A stretch of DNA of 64,000 nt from Ancylomarina salipaludis (GCF_004122035.1 NZ_SAXA01000001.1:62001-126000); one strand, 5' to 3'. Counted from the stretch's first letter, positions 18,340 through 28,798 are shown. Numbers and translations: made by a program. The notes: a model not told the origin generated them from the letters alone.

Positions 18340-19902
18340 CTATTCAAGCATCATATTATGAAAAGCTTCAGCACAGCGTTCGCCATCCATTGCCGCTGAC
18401 ACAATTCCCCCTGCATAACCTGCACCCTCACCACATGGAAATAAGCCTGAAACATGAACGTGCTGCATAGTTTTATTATCACGAGGAATTCTTACCGGAG
18501 ATGAAGTTCTGGATTCGACCCCAAGAATTACGGCATCATTAGTCAAAAATCCTTTAGATTTCTCCCCAAAGGCTTTAAAACCTTCCTGCAGACGGAATCG
18601 GATATGCTTAGGCAACCATTCATGCATTGCTGAGCTTTTTAATCCGGGTTGGTAGGATGAAACAGGCAGATCTGAACTGGAAAAACCTTTCACAAAATCA
18701 AGCATTCTCTGAGCCGGAGCAGTCAAGTCCGATCCTCCTTTTTCAAAAGCAAGCCGCTCTAAATCTTCCTGGAATTTAAGACCTGCCAAAGCACCGTGTT
18801 CTTTAAAATCGACCAAATCCTCTTCCAGGATCTCAACTGCCATCCCAGAATTGGCGAAAGCCGTATTTCGTCGCGAAGAAGACATACCATTCACCACTTG
18901 TTGATTATCAGCAGTTGCTGCCGGCACTATAACTCCACCTGGACACATACAAAAAGAATACACTCCTCGTCCTTCAACCTGGTGTACAAAACTGTAACTT
19001 GCCGCGGGCAAATATTCTCCTCGCCCTTCCGGATTATGGTATTGAATCTGATCAATCAGTTTCTGAGGATGCTCAATACGAACCCCCATTGCAAAAGATT
19101 TTGCTTCGATCCCGATCTTTTGTGAATCAAGTAAATAATAAATATCTCTAGCCGAATGCCCGGTTGCCAATATCACAGCTTCAGCATTAATTTCCTCACC
19201 AGTCTCAATCCGAACACCTGAAATTTTATCATTGCTTACAAGCAAGTGATTGACTTTCGCCGAGAAACGCACTTCACCACCAGAACTGATAATACTTTCT
19301 CTAATTTTAACAATAACTTTCGGTAGCACATCCGTACCAATATGGGGATGTGCATCAATCAAAATATCTTCCTGAGCACCATGAAAATGTAATACTTCAA
19401 GAATTTTCTTCAGATTTCCACGTTTTTTCGAACGGGTATAAAGTTTGCCATCAGAAAATGTTCCTGCTCCCCCTTCACCAAAACTATAATTCGAATCCGG
19501 GTTAATAATTCTATTTTTATGAATTGCAGCTAAGTCCTTTTTTCTGTCTTCAACGCTTTTCCCGCGTTCTAGCACAATGGGACAATAACCTAATTCGATG
19601 AGTCTAAGAGCAGCAAATAAACCTGCAGGCCCTGCTCCTACAACAATTACCTTTTTCTTATCTGATACATTCTGATAGGTGAAATCAGACAATTTCAATT
19701 CAGGGAAAGCTTCATCGTAGGCGACACGAAAACGCATATTTATTTTAATATTTCGCTGACGAGCATCTATTGAACGACGCAATATTTGAATGCCGGTTAT
19801 CCTGTCGCTGTTAATCTTCAGATCCTTAGCTACTAGGGATTTGTAATAACTTTCATCAGAAGCATCACGTGGACTTAAAACCAAATTAATTTCGGTAAGC
19901 AT
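18340..19902 (-). CDS. FAD-dependent oxidoreductase (NAD(P)/FAD family)
   Basis: The 520-residue protein has a short N-terminal domain, then the dinucleotide-binding motif VVGAGPAGLFAALRLIELG (about residue 92) with ERG at the end of the second strand. The segments GEGGAGTFSDGKLYTR and ILATGHSARD, and a C-terminal FPCGEGAGYAGGIVSAAMDG typical of FAD closing loops, follow. It matches the widespread large FAD-dependent dehydrogenase family of unknown substrate. Confidence 0.85.
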   Translation of the reverse strand: MLTEINLVLSPRDASDESYYKSLVAKDLKINSDRITGIQILRRSIDARQRNIKINMRFRVAYDEAFPELKLSDFTYQNVSDKKKVIVVGAGPAGLFAALRLIELGYCPIVLERGKSVEDRKKDLAAIHKNRIINPDSNYSFGEGGAGTFSDGKLYTRSKKRGNLKKILEVLHFHGAQEDILIDAHPHIGTDVLPKVIVKIRESIISSGGEVRFSAKVNHLLVSNDKISGVRIETGEEINAEAVILATGHSARDIYYLLDSQKIGIEAKSFAMGVRIEHPQKLIDQIQYHNPEGRGEYLPAASYSFVHQVEGRGVYSFCMCPGGVIVPAATADNQQVVNGMSSSRRNTAFANSGMAVEILEEDLVDFKEHGALAGLKFQEDLERLAFEKGGSDLTAPAQRMLDFVKGFSSSDLPVSSYQPGLKSSAMHEWLPKHIRFRLQEGFKAFGEKSKGFLTNDAVILGVESRTSSPVRIPRDNKTMQHVHVSGLFPCGEGAGYAGGIVSAAMDGERCAEAFHNMMLE

Positions 19903-19928
19903 ATTGATATGTTAAAAAAAGGTGTGTT

Positions 19929-20648
19929 TTATTCAAAATGGAATGAAAGTGTCACCACCTTCGAACTCATCCTGTTTATAGAATAAGTATAAAAGTCTGC
20001 ATCAGGGTTTTCCGGATCAAGTTTGTGATTCAGAATATCCTGCAAACCAAGAGATAATTTTAATTCAGTCGCAAATTTAAAGTACGGCAAATAAAAGTCG
20101 ATTCCCGCTCCCAGTTCCAAACAAAAAAAGTTAGGCTTTAAACTAACCATAACATTGTTTTCAGGGTCTAAATGGCCGGGTGCCTGAACATCCATTTTAT
20201 AACTGAAGCCACCAACCCAATAGGGCCGATAGTTATCCAGGCGCTTTGCTCTGTACTTTAATAATAATGGCAAATTTATGACAACACTCTCAAGAATATT
20301 TTCATTGGCTGGCGTTTTTAAATCATCGTCATCTGAATATAAGATTGTGCGTTGTCCAAATTCCAATCCAGGCTGAAAACGTAAAGAAAAATCCTCGTGT
20401 AGTTTCAAATCAGAAATGATTCCTACTGAAAAGCCAGGTGAGAATGTCACTTGTTCGGCTCTAATATTATCTTTGGCAGAATTCCTTATGGCATAATCCA
20501 TGGCATTCAAGCCCAAAGTAAAGCCAAAATGCAAACGCTTCTGATCGATTCTTTGGTTATTTAAAATTCCCCCGGGACGATACACCCCTTGTGAATAAAT
20601 ATAACCCGACGATAATAGAAGCAATAATATAACAAGTGATTTCTTCAA
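19929..20648 (-). CDS. porT: PorT-like outer-membrane beta-barrel protein
   Basis: The 239-residue protein has a signal peptide (KKSLVILLLLLSSGYIYSQG) and an 8-strand-type barrel pattern of alternating hydrophobic residues ending in SFHFE, an aromatic-type C-terminal strand. In many Bacteroidota porT, needed for type IX secretion, lies next to ubiE, as here. The assignment rests on length and neighbour, not on a diagnostic motif. A generic porin-family barrel is the alternative. Confidence 0.65.
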   Translation of the reverse strand: MKKSLVILLLLLSSGYIYSQGVYRPGGILNNQRIDQKRLHFGFTLGLNAMDYAIRNSAKDNIRAEQVTFSPGFSVGIISDLKLHEDFSLRFQPGLEFGQRTILYSDDDDLKTPANENILESVVINLPLLLKYRAKRLDNYRPYWVGGFSYKMDVQAPGHLDPENNVMVSLKPNFFCLELGAGIDFYLPYFKFATELKLSLGLQDILNHKLDPENPDADFYTYSINRMSSKVVTLSFHFE

Positions 20649-20699
20649 ATTATAATATGTTGTTTCAGTAAATAACCCAATTATCTGAATATTATTGTT

Positions 20700-21473
20700 C
20701 TATTTGGTTCCAATATAAATCGAAGCAATACCAAAACTTAATCTTTGCTCTTGAACTGTATCAAACCCACATGATTTACAGATTTGTATAAATTTATCTC
20801 CATCAGGGAAATTTTCAACAGATTCAGGCAAATAAGTATAAGCAGAGACATCTTTTGAAACAATTCGCCCCCAAAAAGGAAGAATTTTAAAGAAATAAAA
20901 ATTATAAATTTGCTTAATAGGGAACTTACGAGGTTTTGAGAACTCTAATACAACCAACTTACCTCCCTTATCAAGAACACGATACATTTCGCCAATCCCT
21001 TTTTCAAGATTCTCGAAATTACGCACACCGAAAGCTACTGTAATTGCATCAAATGAGTTATCACCAAATTGTATATTTTCAGAGTCACCTTCGAAAAGCG
21101 ATATTTTATTTTGCAGGCCTTTTTTAATAATTTTCTCACGCCCAACAGCCAACATCTCTGTAGAAATATCAATACCAACAACCGAATCCGGATTTAACTT
21201 TAATGCGGCAATAGCAAAATCACCTGTACCTGTTGCGATATCAAGCATACGCTTAGGTTGATGCGACCGGAGTAATTTAATGGCTTTTTTACGCCACAAT
21301 TTATCGATTCCCAGAGACAGAAAATGATTTAAGAAATCATATTTCCTTGCAATATTATTAAACATTAAGGCAACCTGAGCCTTCTTCCCTTTATCTAAAT
21401 CTTTATATGGATTGACCACTAAAATATATTTTCTGAAGATTAATAAATCTGATAGTTGAGATGCTCTCAACAA
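20700..21473 (-). CDS. ubiE: Demethylmenaquinone methyltransferase UbiE/MenG
   Basis: SAM-dependent C-methylation is the last step of menaquinone synthesis. The 257-residue protein shows VALMFNNIARKYDFLNHFLS, the SAM motif LDIATGTGDFAIAAL, the family signature DAITVAFGVRNFENLEKG, and the GGKLVVLEFSKP block. The Met at 21,473 adds 18 poorly conserved residues; a GTG at 21,419 just before VNPYKDLDKGKKAQ is a possible true start. The porT-like gene lies 52 bp downstream. Confidence 0.95.
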   Translation of the reverse strand: MLRASQLSDLLIFRKYILVVNPYKDLDKGKKAQVALMFNNIARKYDFLNHFLSLGIDKLWRKKAIKLLRSHQPKRMLDIATGTGDFAIAALKLNPDSVVGIDISTEMLAVGREKIIKKGLQNKISLFEGDSENIQFGDNSFDAITVAFGVRNFENLEKGIGEMYRVLDKGGKLVVLEFSKPRKFPIKQIYNFYFFKILPFWGRIVSKDVSAYTYLPESVENFPDGDKFIQICKSCGFDTVQEQRLSFGIASIYIGTK

Positions 21474-21557
21474 ACTAAAGTTGAGAAACCAAACGCAAAT
21501 ATATTAATTGTCGAGATAAGCCGATTACAAAACTGACTTTTATTTACATGTATTCAA

Positions 21558-23714
21558 TCAATCAAAAGGAGAACTCAGCTGAAAATCAATTTTATACTCA
21601 TCAATATAGCCAAAAGGAATATCATCAATTCGCAATTCTCCTTTTGTAACATGCCCCAGAGTCGAGAATGATACCCCAAACTCCATCATCGCATCTATAA
21701 AATCGTCTTCATTTTCCATAGATACCGAAACCACTACACGAGATTGCGATTCACCAAACAAGAAAGCATCCTTTCTGACTTCGGCAGGCGAAGTTATATC
21801 AAAACCAAAACCTAAAGGCATGGCCGATGAAATCAGATTAAAAAATAAACCACCTTCATCAACGCTATGTGCAGAGACAATCAACCTTTGCTTAATCAAT
21901 TTTTGCACACATTCATTCACTTTTTTCTCTTCGTAAAGAGAGAAATGAGGAATGCCCAAAGGCTCCCCTTTATTAATACATTGCAAATATTGAGACCCTG
22001 CAATATCATTACGAGACTGCCCGATTAAGAATATCATATCACCCTTTTGTCTAAAGATATATGAGGTATGATCCTGAGGCGTGTCCATTATACCCAACAT
22101 TGCAATAACGGGAGTTGGTTGAATTGGAATGCGACGTCCCTGCACAGTACTCTCGTTGTAGAAACTAACATTACCACCTAAAACAGGCGTTTCATAAAAC
22201 TTGCAGGCTTCAGTCAAACCTTTTACTGATTCAACCAACTGAGCATAAACCTTTTCATCCAACAAGCTTCCAAAATTCAGACAATCATTAATCGCAAGCG
22301 CTTTTCCTCCCGAACAGCTAATCCGCCTGACAGCCATAGCCATATTAATCTGTGTTCCAACAAAGGCATTGGAATTACAATAGTTTGAGTTTCCCGAAAT
22401 CGTGAAACACATAGGAGCAACATCCTTATGATACAAAACAATAGCATCAGATGGCGAATGATCTTCTTCGATTTGATTGTGCAACTGAATGTGTAATTTA
22501 ACACCTATATTTTTGTCTTTTAACAGATGCCTTATCAATTTCCAATAATCATCCGGTTCAGGAATTTTCTCTAAAAAATCTCTGTGATTAACTTCAACAG
22601 AAGGGACATATACCCTCTCCTTTTGTAAAGGTGCAGAACCCATTACTAAATCTTCAGGAAAGAATTCAGCAACAACATCATTTTCATCAAAAAATGTCAG
22701 AGTCTCATTCTCAACAACAGTCCCAATTTGTGTACAAAGCACTTCTGATCGATTAAAAATATTCTTAACATCTTCAACTTTCGACTGGTCAACAACAAGC
22801 ATCATCCTTTCCTGAGTTCTCGACAACATGATTTGCTCTATGGTCAGATCATCCTTCAGCAAAGGAATTTTATTCAATTCAATGTCAATACCGTAATCAA
22901 TTTTGGCAGCAATTGCAGCAGAGGCGGTAACAATACCAGCCATATCCATATTCTCTACATGCAAAAGAGCATTTTGCTTGGTCAATTCCAAAATCGATTT
23001 TATCAGAGCACTCGATAAATCCGGGCTACTTTTAGCAACATCAACACTCTCCATATCAATCGAAACACCATCATCACTGGTTAATTTGCCAACAATAAAA
23101 ACAACATTGCCAACACAAATTTTTCTATCCGATATAAGATTATCCTTGTGAACAAGACCGGCAACCATGACATTAACCAAAGGATTACAATCATAAGAGG
23201 CGTTAAAACAAATATCACTATTGATATTTTTAACGTATTGTAAAGACGAATAATCGTAAACACCTTTTTTCACTCCGTCCAACAGCCATTGCGTTCTGTC
23301 TAAATTTAGATTTCCAAAGCGAAAAGAATTCAACGAAACGATGGGTTTCGCGCCGAGAGAAACGACATCACGAATAACATCTCCGACACAAGTTGCCGCC
23401 CCTTCATATGGGTCAATTCCCGAAGGATGATTATGACTTCCCATCTTAAAAACGCAACACAAACCATTACCAATGTCAATAGCTCCTGAATTTGCAACAC
23501 CAGCAGCAACTACAACCCGATCATCTTTGGTTGGCAAAGATTTAATCCATTGATACGAACTTTTGTAGGAAATCGTTTCAGCCCACATGGCAGAATAAAT
23601 TTGCAACTCCAATTCATTCAGGTCTCGTCCCATCTTTTCGGATATTGCAATTAAAACATCCTGATAGCTTTCTAAATTTTCCGTAATCTTTAGTGTATTC
23701 GCTTTGTTTTTCAT
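21558..23714 (-). CDS. PurL-like AIR-synthase-related protein, active site altered
   Basis: The 718-residue protein has the double AIR-synthase architecture of small PurL (FGAM synthase): an N-terminal linker, the SHNHPS loop (93-98), GAATCVGDVIRDVVSLGAKP, and a second half with FGSLLDEKVY and VLGGNVSFYNES. However, the usual MWSEHCSYK reads MWAETISYK (43-51), so the conserved His is lost, and KIESHNHP reads KMGSHNHP. No PurQ, PurS or other purine gene is nearby. It may be a paralogue with another role, or a weak enzyme. Bacteroidota usually have a separate long PurL for purine synthesis. Confidence 0.8.
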   Translation of the reverse strand: MKNKANTLKITENLESYQDVLIAISEKMGRDLNELELQIYSAMWAETISYKSSYQWIKSLPTKDDRVVVAAGVANSGAIDIGNGLCCVFKMGSHNHPSGIDPYEGAATCVGDVIRDVVSLGAKPIVSLNSFRFGNLNLDRTQWLLDGVKKGVYDYSSLQYVKNINSDICFNASYDCNPLVNVMVAGLVHKDNLISDRKICVGNVVFIVGKLTSDDGVSIDMESVDVAKSSPDLSSALIKSILELTKQNALLHVENMDMAGIVTASAAIAAKIDYGIDIELNKIPLLKDDLTIEQIMLSRTQERMMLVVDQSKVEDVKNIFNRSEVLCTQIGTVVENETLTFFDENDVVAEFFPEDLVMGSAPLQKERVYVPSVEVNHRDFLEKIPEPDDYWKLIRHLLKDKNIGVKLHIQLHNQIEEDHSPSDAIVLYHKDVAPMCFTISGNSNYCNSNAFVGTQINMAMAVRRISCSGGKALAINDCLNFGSLLDEKVYAQLVESVKGLTEACKFYETPVLGGNVSFYNESTVQGRRIPIQPTPVIAMLGIMDTPQDHTSYIFRQKGDMIFLIGQSRNDIAGSQYLQCINKGEPLGIPHFSLYEEKKVNECVQKLIKQRLIVSAHSVDEGGLFFNLISSAMPLGFGFDITSPAEVRKDAFLFGESQSRVVVSVSMENEDDFIDAMMEFGVSFSTLGHVTKGELRIDDIPFGYIDEYKIDFQLSSPFD

Positions 23715-24050
23715 GTGTTTATAATTTTCATATTAACAGCACACGGAAGTCGCCAAATTAACACCTAATTAATCATGGCTCGTTTCATCTGATTAACAAG
23801 ATTTGACATCTATTGTTATTATTTACTTAAATAAGTATTGTAAAAGATCAAAACACGCTCATAACAGACATATCTCAAAACAAGACATCTATGTTTGGAA
23901 AGCTTGATGATTAACTAAATTTATAAAAAAATAATGAACCCTAACATCAATTAGAGACTTTGTTTCTAAATTTAGGGCTCGAAAACTCTGATTCTGTATT
24001 TAATATTTACAGTATAAATGAGATCTGAAAAAAACAACAAAACTCACAAT
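23715..24050. other. Intergenic region before the SDR gene
   Basis: AT-rich 336 bp between divergent genes, expected to hold promoters for the PurL-like gene (minus) and the SDR gene (plus). I see no ORF with coding character, no strong hairpin and no repeat. Confidence 0.4.
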
Positions 24051-24809
24051 ATGAATAAAATAGCTTTAGTAACGGGTGCTTCAGCAGGTATAGGTGAAGC
24101 CTGTGCGCTAAAATTAGCCGAGAACGGATTTGACTTAATTATTGCTGGCAGACGTCTTGAAAATTTAGAAAATCTGGCAAAAAAAATTAAGGAAAAATTC
24201 AATAAAGAAGTATTAAGTCTTTGTCTTGATGTCAGAAACTACGAAGATGTTGAACAAACAATAAATGCATTACCTGAAAAATGGAAAAACATCGATGTAT
24301 TGGTAAACAATGCTGGTTTGGCAGTTGGCGTTTCTCCTATTGAGCAAGGTATAATTGATGATTGGGATCGTATGATCGATACCAATGTAAAAGGTCTGCT
24401 TTACGTAACACGTTGTGTCAGCCCATTAATGACTGCCCGAAAAAAAGGTCTAATTGTCAATATCTCTTCTATTGCCGGCAAGGAAGCTTATCCTGGTGGA
24501 AATGTTTATTGTGGTACAAAACATGCAGTTGAAGCCATCACCAAAGGAATGAGAATCGATTTATTACCTCACAACATACGAGTAAGTTCAATTGCTCCAG
24601 GTATGGTTGAAACCGAGTTTTCTCTTGTTCGCTTTAAAGGAGACGAAAACAAAGCGGAACAAGTTTATGAAGGTTTTATTCCATTGAAAGCAGAAGATAT
24701 TGCGGACAGTTTACTTTTTATAGCAACACGTCCGGAACATGTTTCAATCAATGATATTTTGATCATGCCTTCAGCTCAGGCATCTGCCCGGGACGTCAAT
24801 AGAAAATAA
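24051..24809 (+). CDS. Short-chain dehydrogenase/reductase
   Basis: A classical SDR of about 252 residues with NAD(P)-binding TGASAGIGEACALKLAENGFD, the NNAG motif LVNNAGLAVG, the catalytic Ser in IVNISSIAGKEAYPGG and YxxxK as YCGTKHAV. An Arg-containing second strand end (GRRLENL) favours NADP(H). It resembles the YdfG-type serine/3-hydroxy-acid dehydrogenases. An upstream in-frame start at 24,018 would add 11 non-homologous residues, so the ATG at 24,051 is preferred. Confidence 0.9.
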   Translation: MNKIALVTGASAGIGEACALKLAENGFDLIIAGRRLENLENLAKKIKEKFNKEVLSLCLDVRNYEDVEQTINALPEKWKNIDVLVNNAGLAVGVSPIEQGIIDDWDRMIDTNVKGLLYVTRCVSPLMTARKKGLIVNISSIAGKEAYPGGNVYCGTKHAVEAITKGMRIDLLPHNIRVSSIAPGMVETEFSLVRFKGDENKAEQVYEGFIPLKAEDIADSLLFIATRPEHVSINDILIMPSAQASARDVNRK

Positions 24810-24861
24810 TAGAAACCATCCACAATTTTTAAGTATCTTTCGTAATCAATAAAATTGAATT

Positions 24862-25425
24862 ATGGAAAAATTGAGCACTTGCAACATCAAGCGTAACAAG
24901 AAACTTCTCGTTTCAGACATTATTAAATATTACGAAACAAGAGGCTATACGCTAATTGATGCGAATGCATACGGAATGACATTGAAAAAGGGATCATGGT
25001 GGGGAAATTTCACCTCACTTAATCCCTTAAAATGGCGTACTATTGTTCGACTTGATGTGATTAAAGTTGAAAAAATGGATTACGATCTTTTGGCAAAATA
25101 CAAGTTCAGCTCTGCGGGTCAATTTTCATCCCCAAAAACAAAACTGTATTTCACAAAAGAAGCCGAAGCTTTTAACGAAGCCATGCTTAATTTCAAAGTT
25201 GATATTGATGAAATTGAACAGATTGGAAACGAAGCTCTTACCGAAAACAAAAAAAATCTAATTGCTTCATTTTTCATGGGCACTCTAATTGCCATTCTAT
25301 TAATTTTTGCCTTTAAAATCTACCTCCCTGCAGATCTGCCCCAATGGGCCAACTCAGGAATTACGCTGTTGAGTATTATTTTCTGTAACTATGTACTCAA
25401 CCAAACAAACAAAACCGATAACTAA
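24862..25425 (+). CDS. Hypothetical protein with C-terminal membrane segments
   Basis: I do not recognise this 187-residue protein. The first ~130 residues look soluble; two hydrophobic segments (about 133-152 and 160-178) end the protein. It is 52 bp after the SDR gene on the same strand. Confidence 0.6.
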   Translation: MEKLSTCNIKRNKKLLVSDIIKYYETRGYTLIDANAYGMTLKKGSWWGNFTSLNPLKWRTIVRLDVIKVEKMDYDLLAKYKFSSAGQFSSPKTKLYFTKEAEAFNEAMLNFKVDIDEIEQIGNEALTENKKNLIASFFMGTLIAILLIFAFKIYLPADLPQWANSGITLLSIIFCNYVLNQTNKTDN

Positions 25426-25473
25426 CACAATCGAAAATCTGACCAAAACTTTCGACTACCAACTCACACTAGA

Positions 25474-26697
25474 ATGAAATTGATTAAACACATCACTCTT
25501 TTAAGCTTCCTTTTAGGCTTGGCTTATGGATCCTCTATGGCCTGTACCACGGCAGTTATTTCCGGAAAATCGACTAAGGATGGACGCCCTATTTTATGGA
25601 AACATCGCGACTCTGAAAGCTATCAAAACAAACTGCGCCTTTTCAATGATGGTGTATTCACCTACCTTGGTCTAATTAATTCGAACGATGCTAATGGTGA
25701 GCAAATCTGGGGTGGCAATAACGAGATGGGCTTTGCAATTATGAACTCAGCCTCTTTCAATCTCAGATCGAATAATGATGCTACATTTAGAGATCAGGAA
25801 GGTATTATCATGAAAAAAGCCCTGCAAAGCTGCAAGACACTTGAAGATTTTGAAAACTTACTTTCAAACCTTCCAAAACCAATGGGTTTGGAAGCCAATT
25901 TTGGTGTTATAGATGCAAAAGGCGGCGCTGCATATTTTGAAACAAATGATGAAGGCTTCGTGAAATTTGATGCCAACGATAAAAAAACAGCTCCCAATGG
26001 CTATATCATCAGAGCAAATTATTCGTTTACTGGTAGAGAGAACGAAGGCTATGGTTACATTCGTTATATGAATGCAGAAAAAGAATTCTTCGCTGCTGCG
26101 GGAACCAATCAACTTGATCCAACTTTCATTCTTAAAAACCAATGCCGATCGCTTGAAAATTTCCTGACTGAAGACGATGTGAAGTCCTATCAAAATTTAT
26201 CTGAAAATCAGAAAAACTTTATCGTCGTAAAAGATTGTATTAATCGTTATATCTCAACATCATCCTTTGTTATTCAGGGGGTAAAAGACAAAGAAGATCC
26301 CAAGCTAACAACCATGTGGACTTTGCTTGGTTTTCCTCTGGCTTCGGTTGCCGTTCCAACCTGGAGCATAAAGAATATTAACTTACCAGCAACTCTGTCT
26401 GCAAAACAAGACCAGAATGCTGAACTATGCAGCAAAACTCTAGAACTAAAAAAGAAATTTTTCCCAGTATCAAGAGGAGCCGGTGAAGATTATATGAATA
26501 CCACTGCTGCCTACAATAAAGAGGAAACCGGAATTGTACAACAATTGGAAAAAACAGAGAATAAAATACTTGAATTAAGTAAACTAAACCTTCAAAATTG
26601 GAGAAAGAAAGGGCTTAATAAAAAAGAATTGGAGGCTTTCTACCAAAAAGTAGATGAATTAATCAAAACCGATTATAAAAACCTATTTGATCTGTAA
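25474..26697 (+). CDS. C45-type Ntn hydrolase / acyltransferase, secreted
   Basis: The 407-residue protein has a signal peptide (SFLLGLAYGSSMA) and then a Cys that would become N-terminal, in the motif ACTTAVISGKSTKDGRPILW. This is the arrangement of N-terminal-nucleophile hydrolases of the acyl-CoA:6-APA acyltransferase / choloylglycine-hydrolase-like group. Later motifs are KHRDSE and WGGNNEMGFAIMNS. It is probably periplasmic and acts on a linear amide; the substrate is unknown. Confidence 0.78.
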   Translation: MKLIKHITLLSFLLGLAYGSSMACTTAVISGKSTKDGRPILWKHRDSESYQNKLRLFNDGVFTYLGLINSNDANGEQIWGGNNEMGFAIMNSASFNLRSNNDATFRDQEGIIMKKALQSCKTLEDFENLLSNLPKPMGLEANFGVIDAKGGAAYFETNDEGFVKFDANDKKTAPNGYIIRANYSFTGRENEGYGYIRYMNAEKEFFAAAGTNQLDPTFILKNQCRSLENFLTEDDVKSYQNLSENQKNFIVVKDCINRYISTSSFVIQGVKDKEDPKLTTMWTLLGFPLASVAVPTWSIKNINLPATLSAKQDQNAELCSKTLELKKKFFPVSRGAGEDYMNTTAAYNKEETGIVQQLEKTENKILELSKLNLQNWRKKGLNKKELEAFYQKVDELIKTDYKNLFDL

Positions 26698-27031
26698 AAA
26701 ACAATTCCCAGTCACTAAATGCCTTATAACACAAAACACTCACTATTTTAGTGGGTGTTTTTTTATAAATATTTATTCGCATCACATGGTAGTTAGATCA
26801 AAAACAAAGCCCACCTACCTTAATGTACTTGCAAATATAGAATAATTTCAAACGTTTGCGCCATGTTTAACAACTTATTTTCAATGACTAACAAACTCCA
26901 AACTTATGACTAGTTTTGGCTGTTGATTTTAAATCAGAGTACTGACAAAATCGCGACTAATAATTTGAAGTTTGATGTTTAAAATGGCTGTTCATTCACG
27001 TGTTCAGCCATTTTTGATTTAAAATCAGAAT
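26698..27031. other. Intergenic region between convergent genes
   Basis: It contains a plus-strand terminator at 26,733-26,764 and otherwise AT-rich sequence without coding signs. A short palindromic stretch around 26,985-27,015 (GGCTGTTCATTC...GTTCAGCC) may end the minus-strand Omp85 transcript. Confidence 0.4.
26733..26764 (+). terminator. Terminator after the C45-type hydrolase
   Basis: Stem AACACTCACTA pairs with TAGTGGGTGTT (one G-U pair) around a 3-nt loop and is followed by a run of T. Confidence 0.85.
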
Positions 27032-28798
27032 CTAAAATTTCGAAATAAAACCAAAGTGGATTTTAGCCGATTTGAAGTCTACAGACTGCCCATCCTGCCT
27101 ACCCAAAGCATAATTTAACGAAAACATCCCGGAACCTGTTGAAAAATTAAAACCAAAACCATAACCTATGGGGCGATCCGATACGATCTTACTTTGAATT
27201 TCCCTTTCATACCATGCGTAATCACAAAAAAGGTAAATGCTTGTATTTCGACTTGGAACAAAACGAATTTCCTGTTTAGCAATTGCAAATTTCGACGCTC
27301 TAAAGGCATCTTCGTTAAATCCCCTTATACTTTTCAAACCACCCAATCGAAACAGATCGTTTTCAAAATAGTTTTTTCGTTCCATCCATGCCCCCATCAA
27401 CTGCCAATGATAAACGAATTTTGAAACAAGCGGAATATAATTGGACAAACTCAAAGAAGTTTCCAGAATTCGTGTATTCAGCTCAATATCCTTGTAAAGC
27501 TCATCAGAGATATTCCTGTTCTTTCGAATTCGATTTTGCCCGCCAGCCACATCAAAAATCAGTTTCCACCCCCTAAGAGGATTATATTGTCTGTCAAATC
27601 TCTCATAATCATACTCAAAACCCAAAAAATTCGATTTTGAATCAGCAAAATCAGGCAAAACAGTCAAACCCACGAATTGTTTAGTCGATATTAATTTTGA
27701 AGCTTTCGACTGGTAATATAATTTTAAACAACTGTTTGCGCCCTGTTGAAAGTTCAAACCCAATCTCAAATTAGTATTCACATAAGAACTATCTTGCTTC
27801 AATAATTGGAAACCAAAATCAGTTCCAAAATTTGAATTAAAAATATAAGGATACTCAAAGGCAATTTTCAGATGCTGACTACTCTCATCCAATTTTCTCC
27901 AATTAAAATGAATCCGTTCGCCCCTACGAAAAGAGTTGACTAAAGCCAAATTAACCTCCCCGGTAAGTTCAAATTTATCCGTCTTATTATTCTTTTGAAA
28001 ACCAACAATACCATCAAACCGATTTGCTGGTTGTTTTTTTAAATACTGATAAACCTTGGCCGTTTCATCAAAAAATTCAAGTTCAGCAGGTTTAATTTCT
28101 GATACAAATTCAAGTTTGTCTATTAATCCGGAAATTGCTTCGAATTTTTCTTCGCTATAAGCCTCACCTGGCTTTATATCAAGATAATTTTCAATAAATT
28201 TTGGATGAATAAGTACATTCCCCCTAATCAGCATACTATCCCAAACAACAGCTTGATGAAGGTTCAAATTGCAAATACCGCTAATTTCACCATCGTCAAT
28301 TTTAATTTCGGATAAATTTAAAGTGGCAAATGGATAGCCATGATCCAAACAATAATCGAGAATCACAATCTGTTTCTTCATTCCGGCATTTATGGAATAA
28401 GACTGAAGTTCGTCTAAATCAAAATCGATGCCCTCATAAGCAAAATTCTTATCCGAAATCAATTTTAGATCTTTCCAAACATAGGATTTCCCCAAGTGGA
28501 ATACAGCAAAAAGTGTATCAGCAACTTTATAACTACGATCCACATTCGTCTCTAGATACCCGTGTTTAATAAAATAAGATTTTAAGTTTTCAAGTTTTAG
28601 CTTTAAGACTATTTCATCATCGAAACGATAACGTGCCAATTGCTTAGCCTGCTTTTTAAAAATTGAAAGTTGACTTCCTGAAACATGTATATAATGAGCC
28701 TGATTTTGCGAAAACAAAACCCCAATTTCCAAGATCAGAAACAGAATTAAAAAGCTTATTCTTAAGAAATAATAGAATTTAAAGTTTGATGAGTCCAT
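27032..28798 (-). CDS. Omp85/BamA-TamA-like outer-membrane protein
   Basis: The 588-residue protein has an N-terminal signal segment (FLILFLILEIGVLFSQN), POTRA-like repeats over roughly residues 60-250, and a C-terminal 16-strand-type barrel. The barrel contains FRLGGLKSIRGFNEDAF, close to the conserved (V/I)RG(F/Y) loop of Omp85 proteins, and ends in a terminal Phe (HFGFISKF). It is shorter than BamA and closer in size to TamA. It probably inserts or exports outer-membrane proteins. Confidence 0.8.
   Translation of the reverse strand: MDSSNFKFYYFLRISFLILFLILEIGVLFSQNQAHYIHVSGSQLSIFKKQAKQLARYRFDDEIVLKLKLENLKSYFIKHGYLETNVDRSYKVADTLFAVFHLGKSYVWKDLKLISDKNFAYEGIDFDLDELQSYSINAGMKKQIVILDYCLDHGYPFATLNLSEIKIDDGEISGICNLNLHQAVVWDSMLIRGNVLIHPKFIENYLDIKPGEAYSEEKFEAISGLIDKLEFVSEIKPAELEFFDETAKVYQYLKKQPANRFDGIVGFQKNNKTDKFELTGEVNLALVNSFRRGERIHFNWRKLDESSQHLKIAFEYPYIFNSNFGTDFGFQLLKQDSSYVNTNLRLGLNFQQGANSCLKLYYQSKASKLISTKQFVGLTVLPDFADSKSNFLGFEYDYERFDRQYNPLRGWKLIFDVAGGQNRIRKNRNISDELYKDIELNTRILETSLSLSNYIPLVSKFVYHWQLMGAWMERKNYFENDLFRLGGLKSIRGFNEDAFRASKFAIAKQEIRFVPSRNTSIYLFCDYAWYEREIQSKIVSDRPIGYGFGFNFSTGSGMFSLNYALGRQDGQSVDFKSAKIHFGFISKF

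Noticed and set aside
21558-23714. Simple annotation as functional PurL
   Set aside because: The conserved His of the EHCSYK motif is replaced and no purine genes are adjacent.
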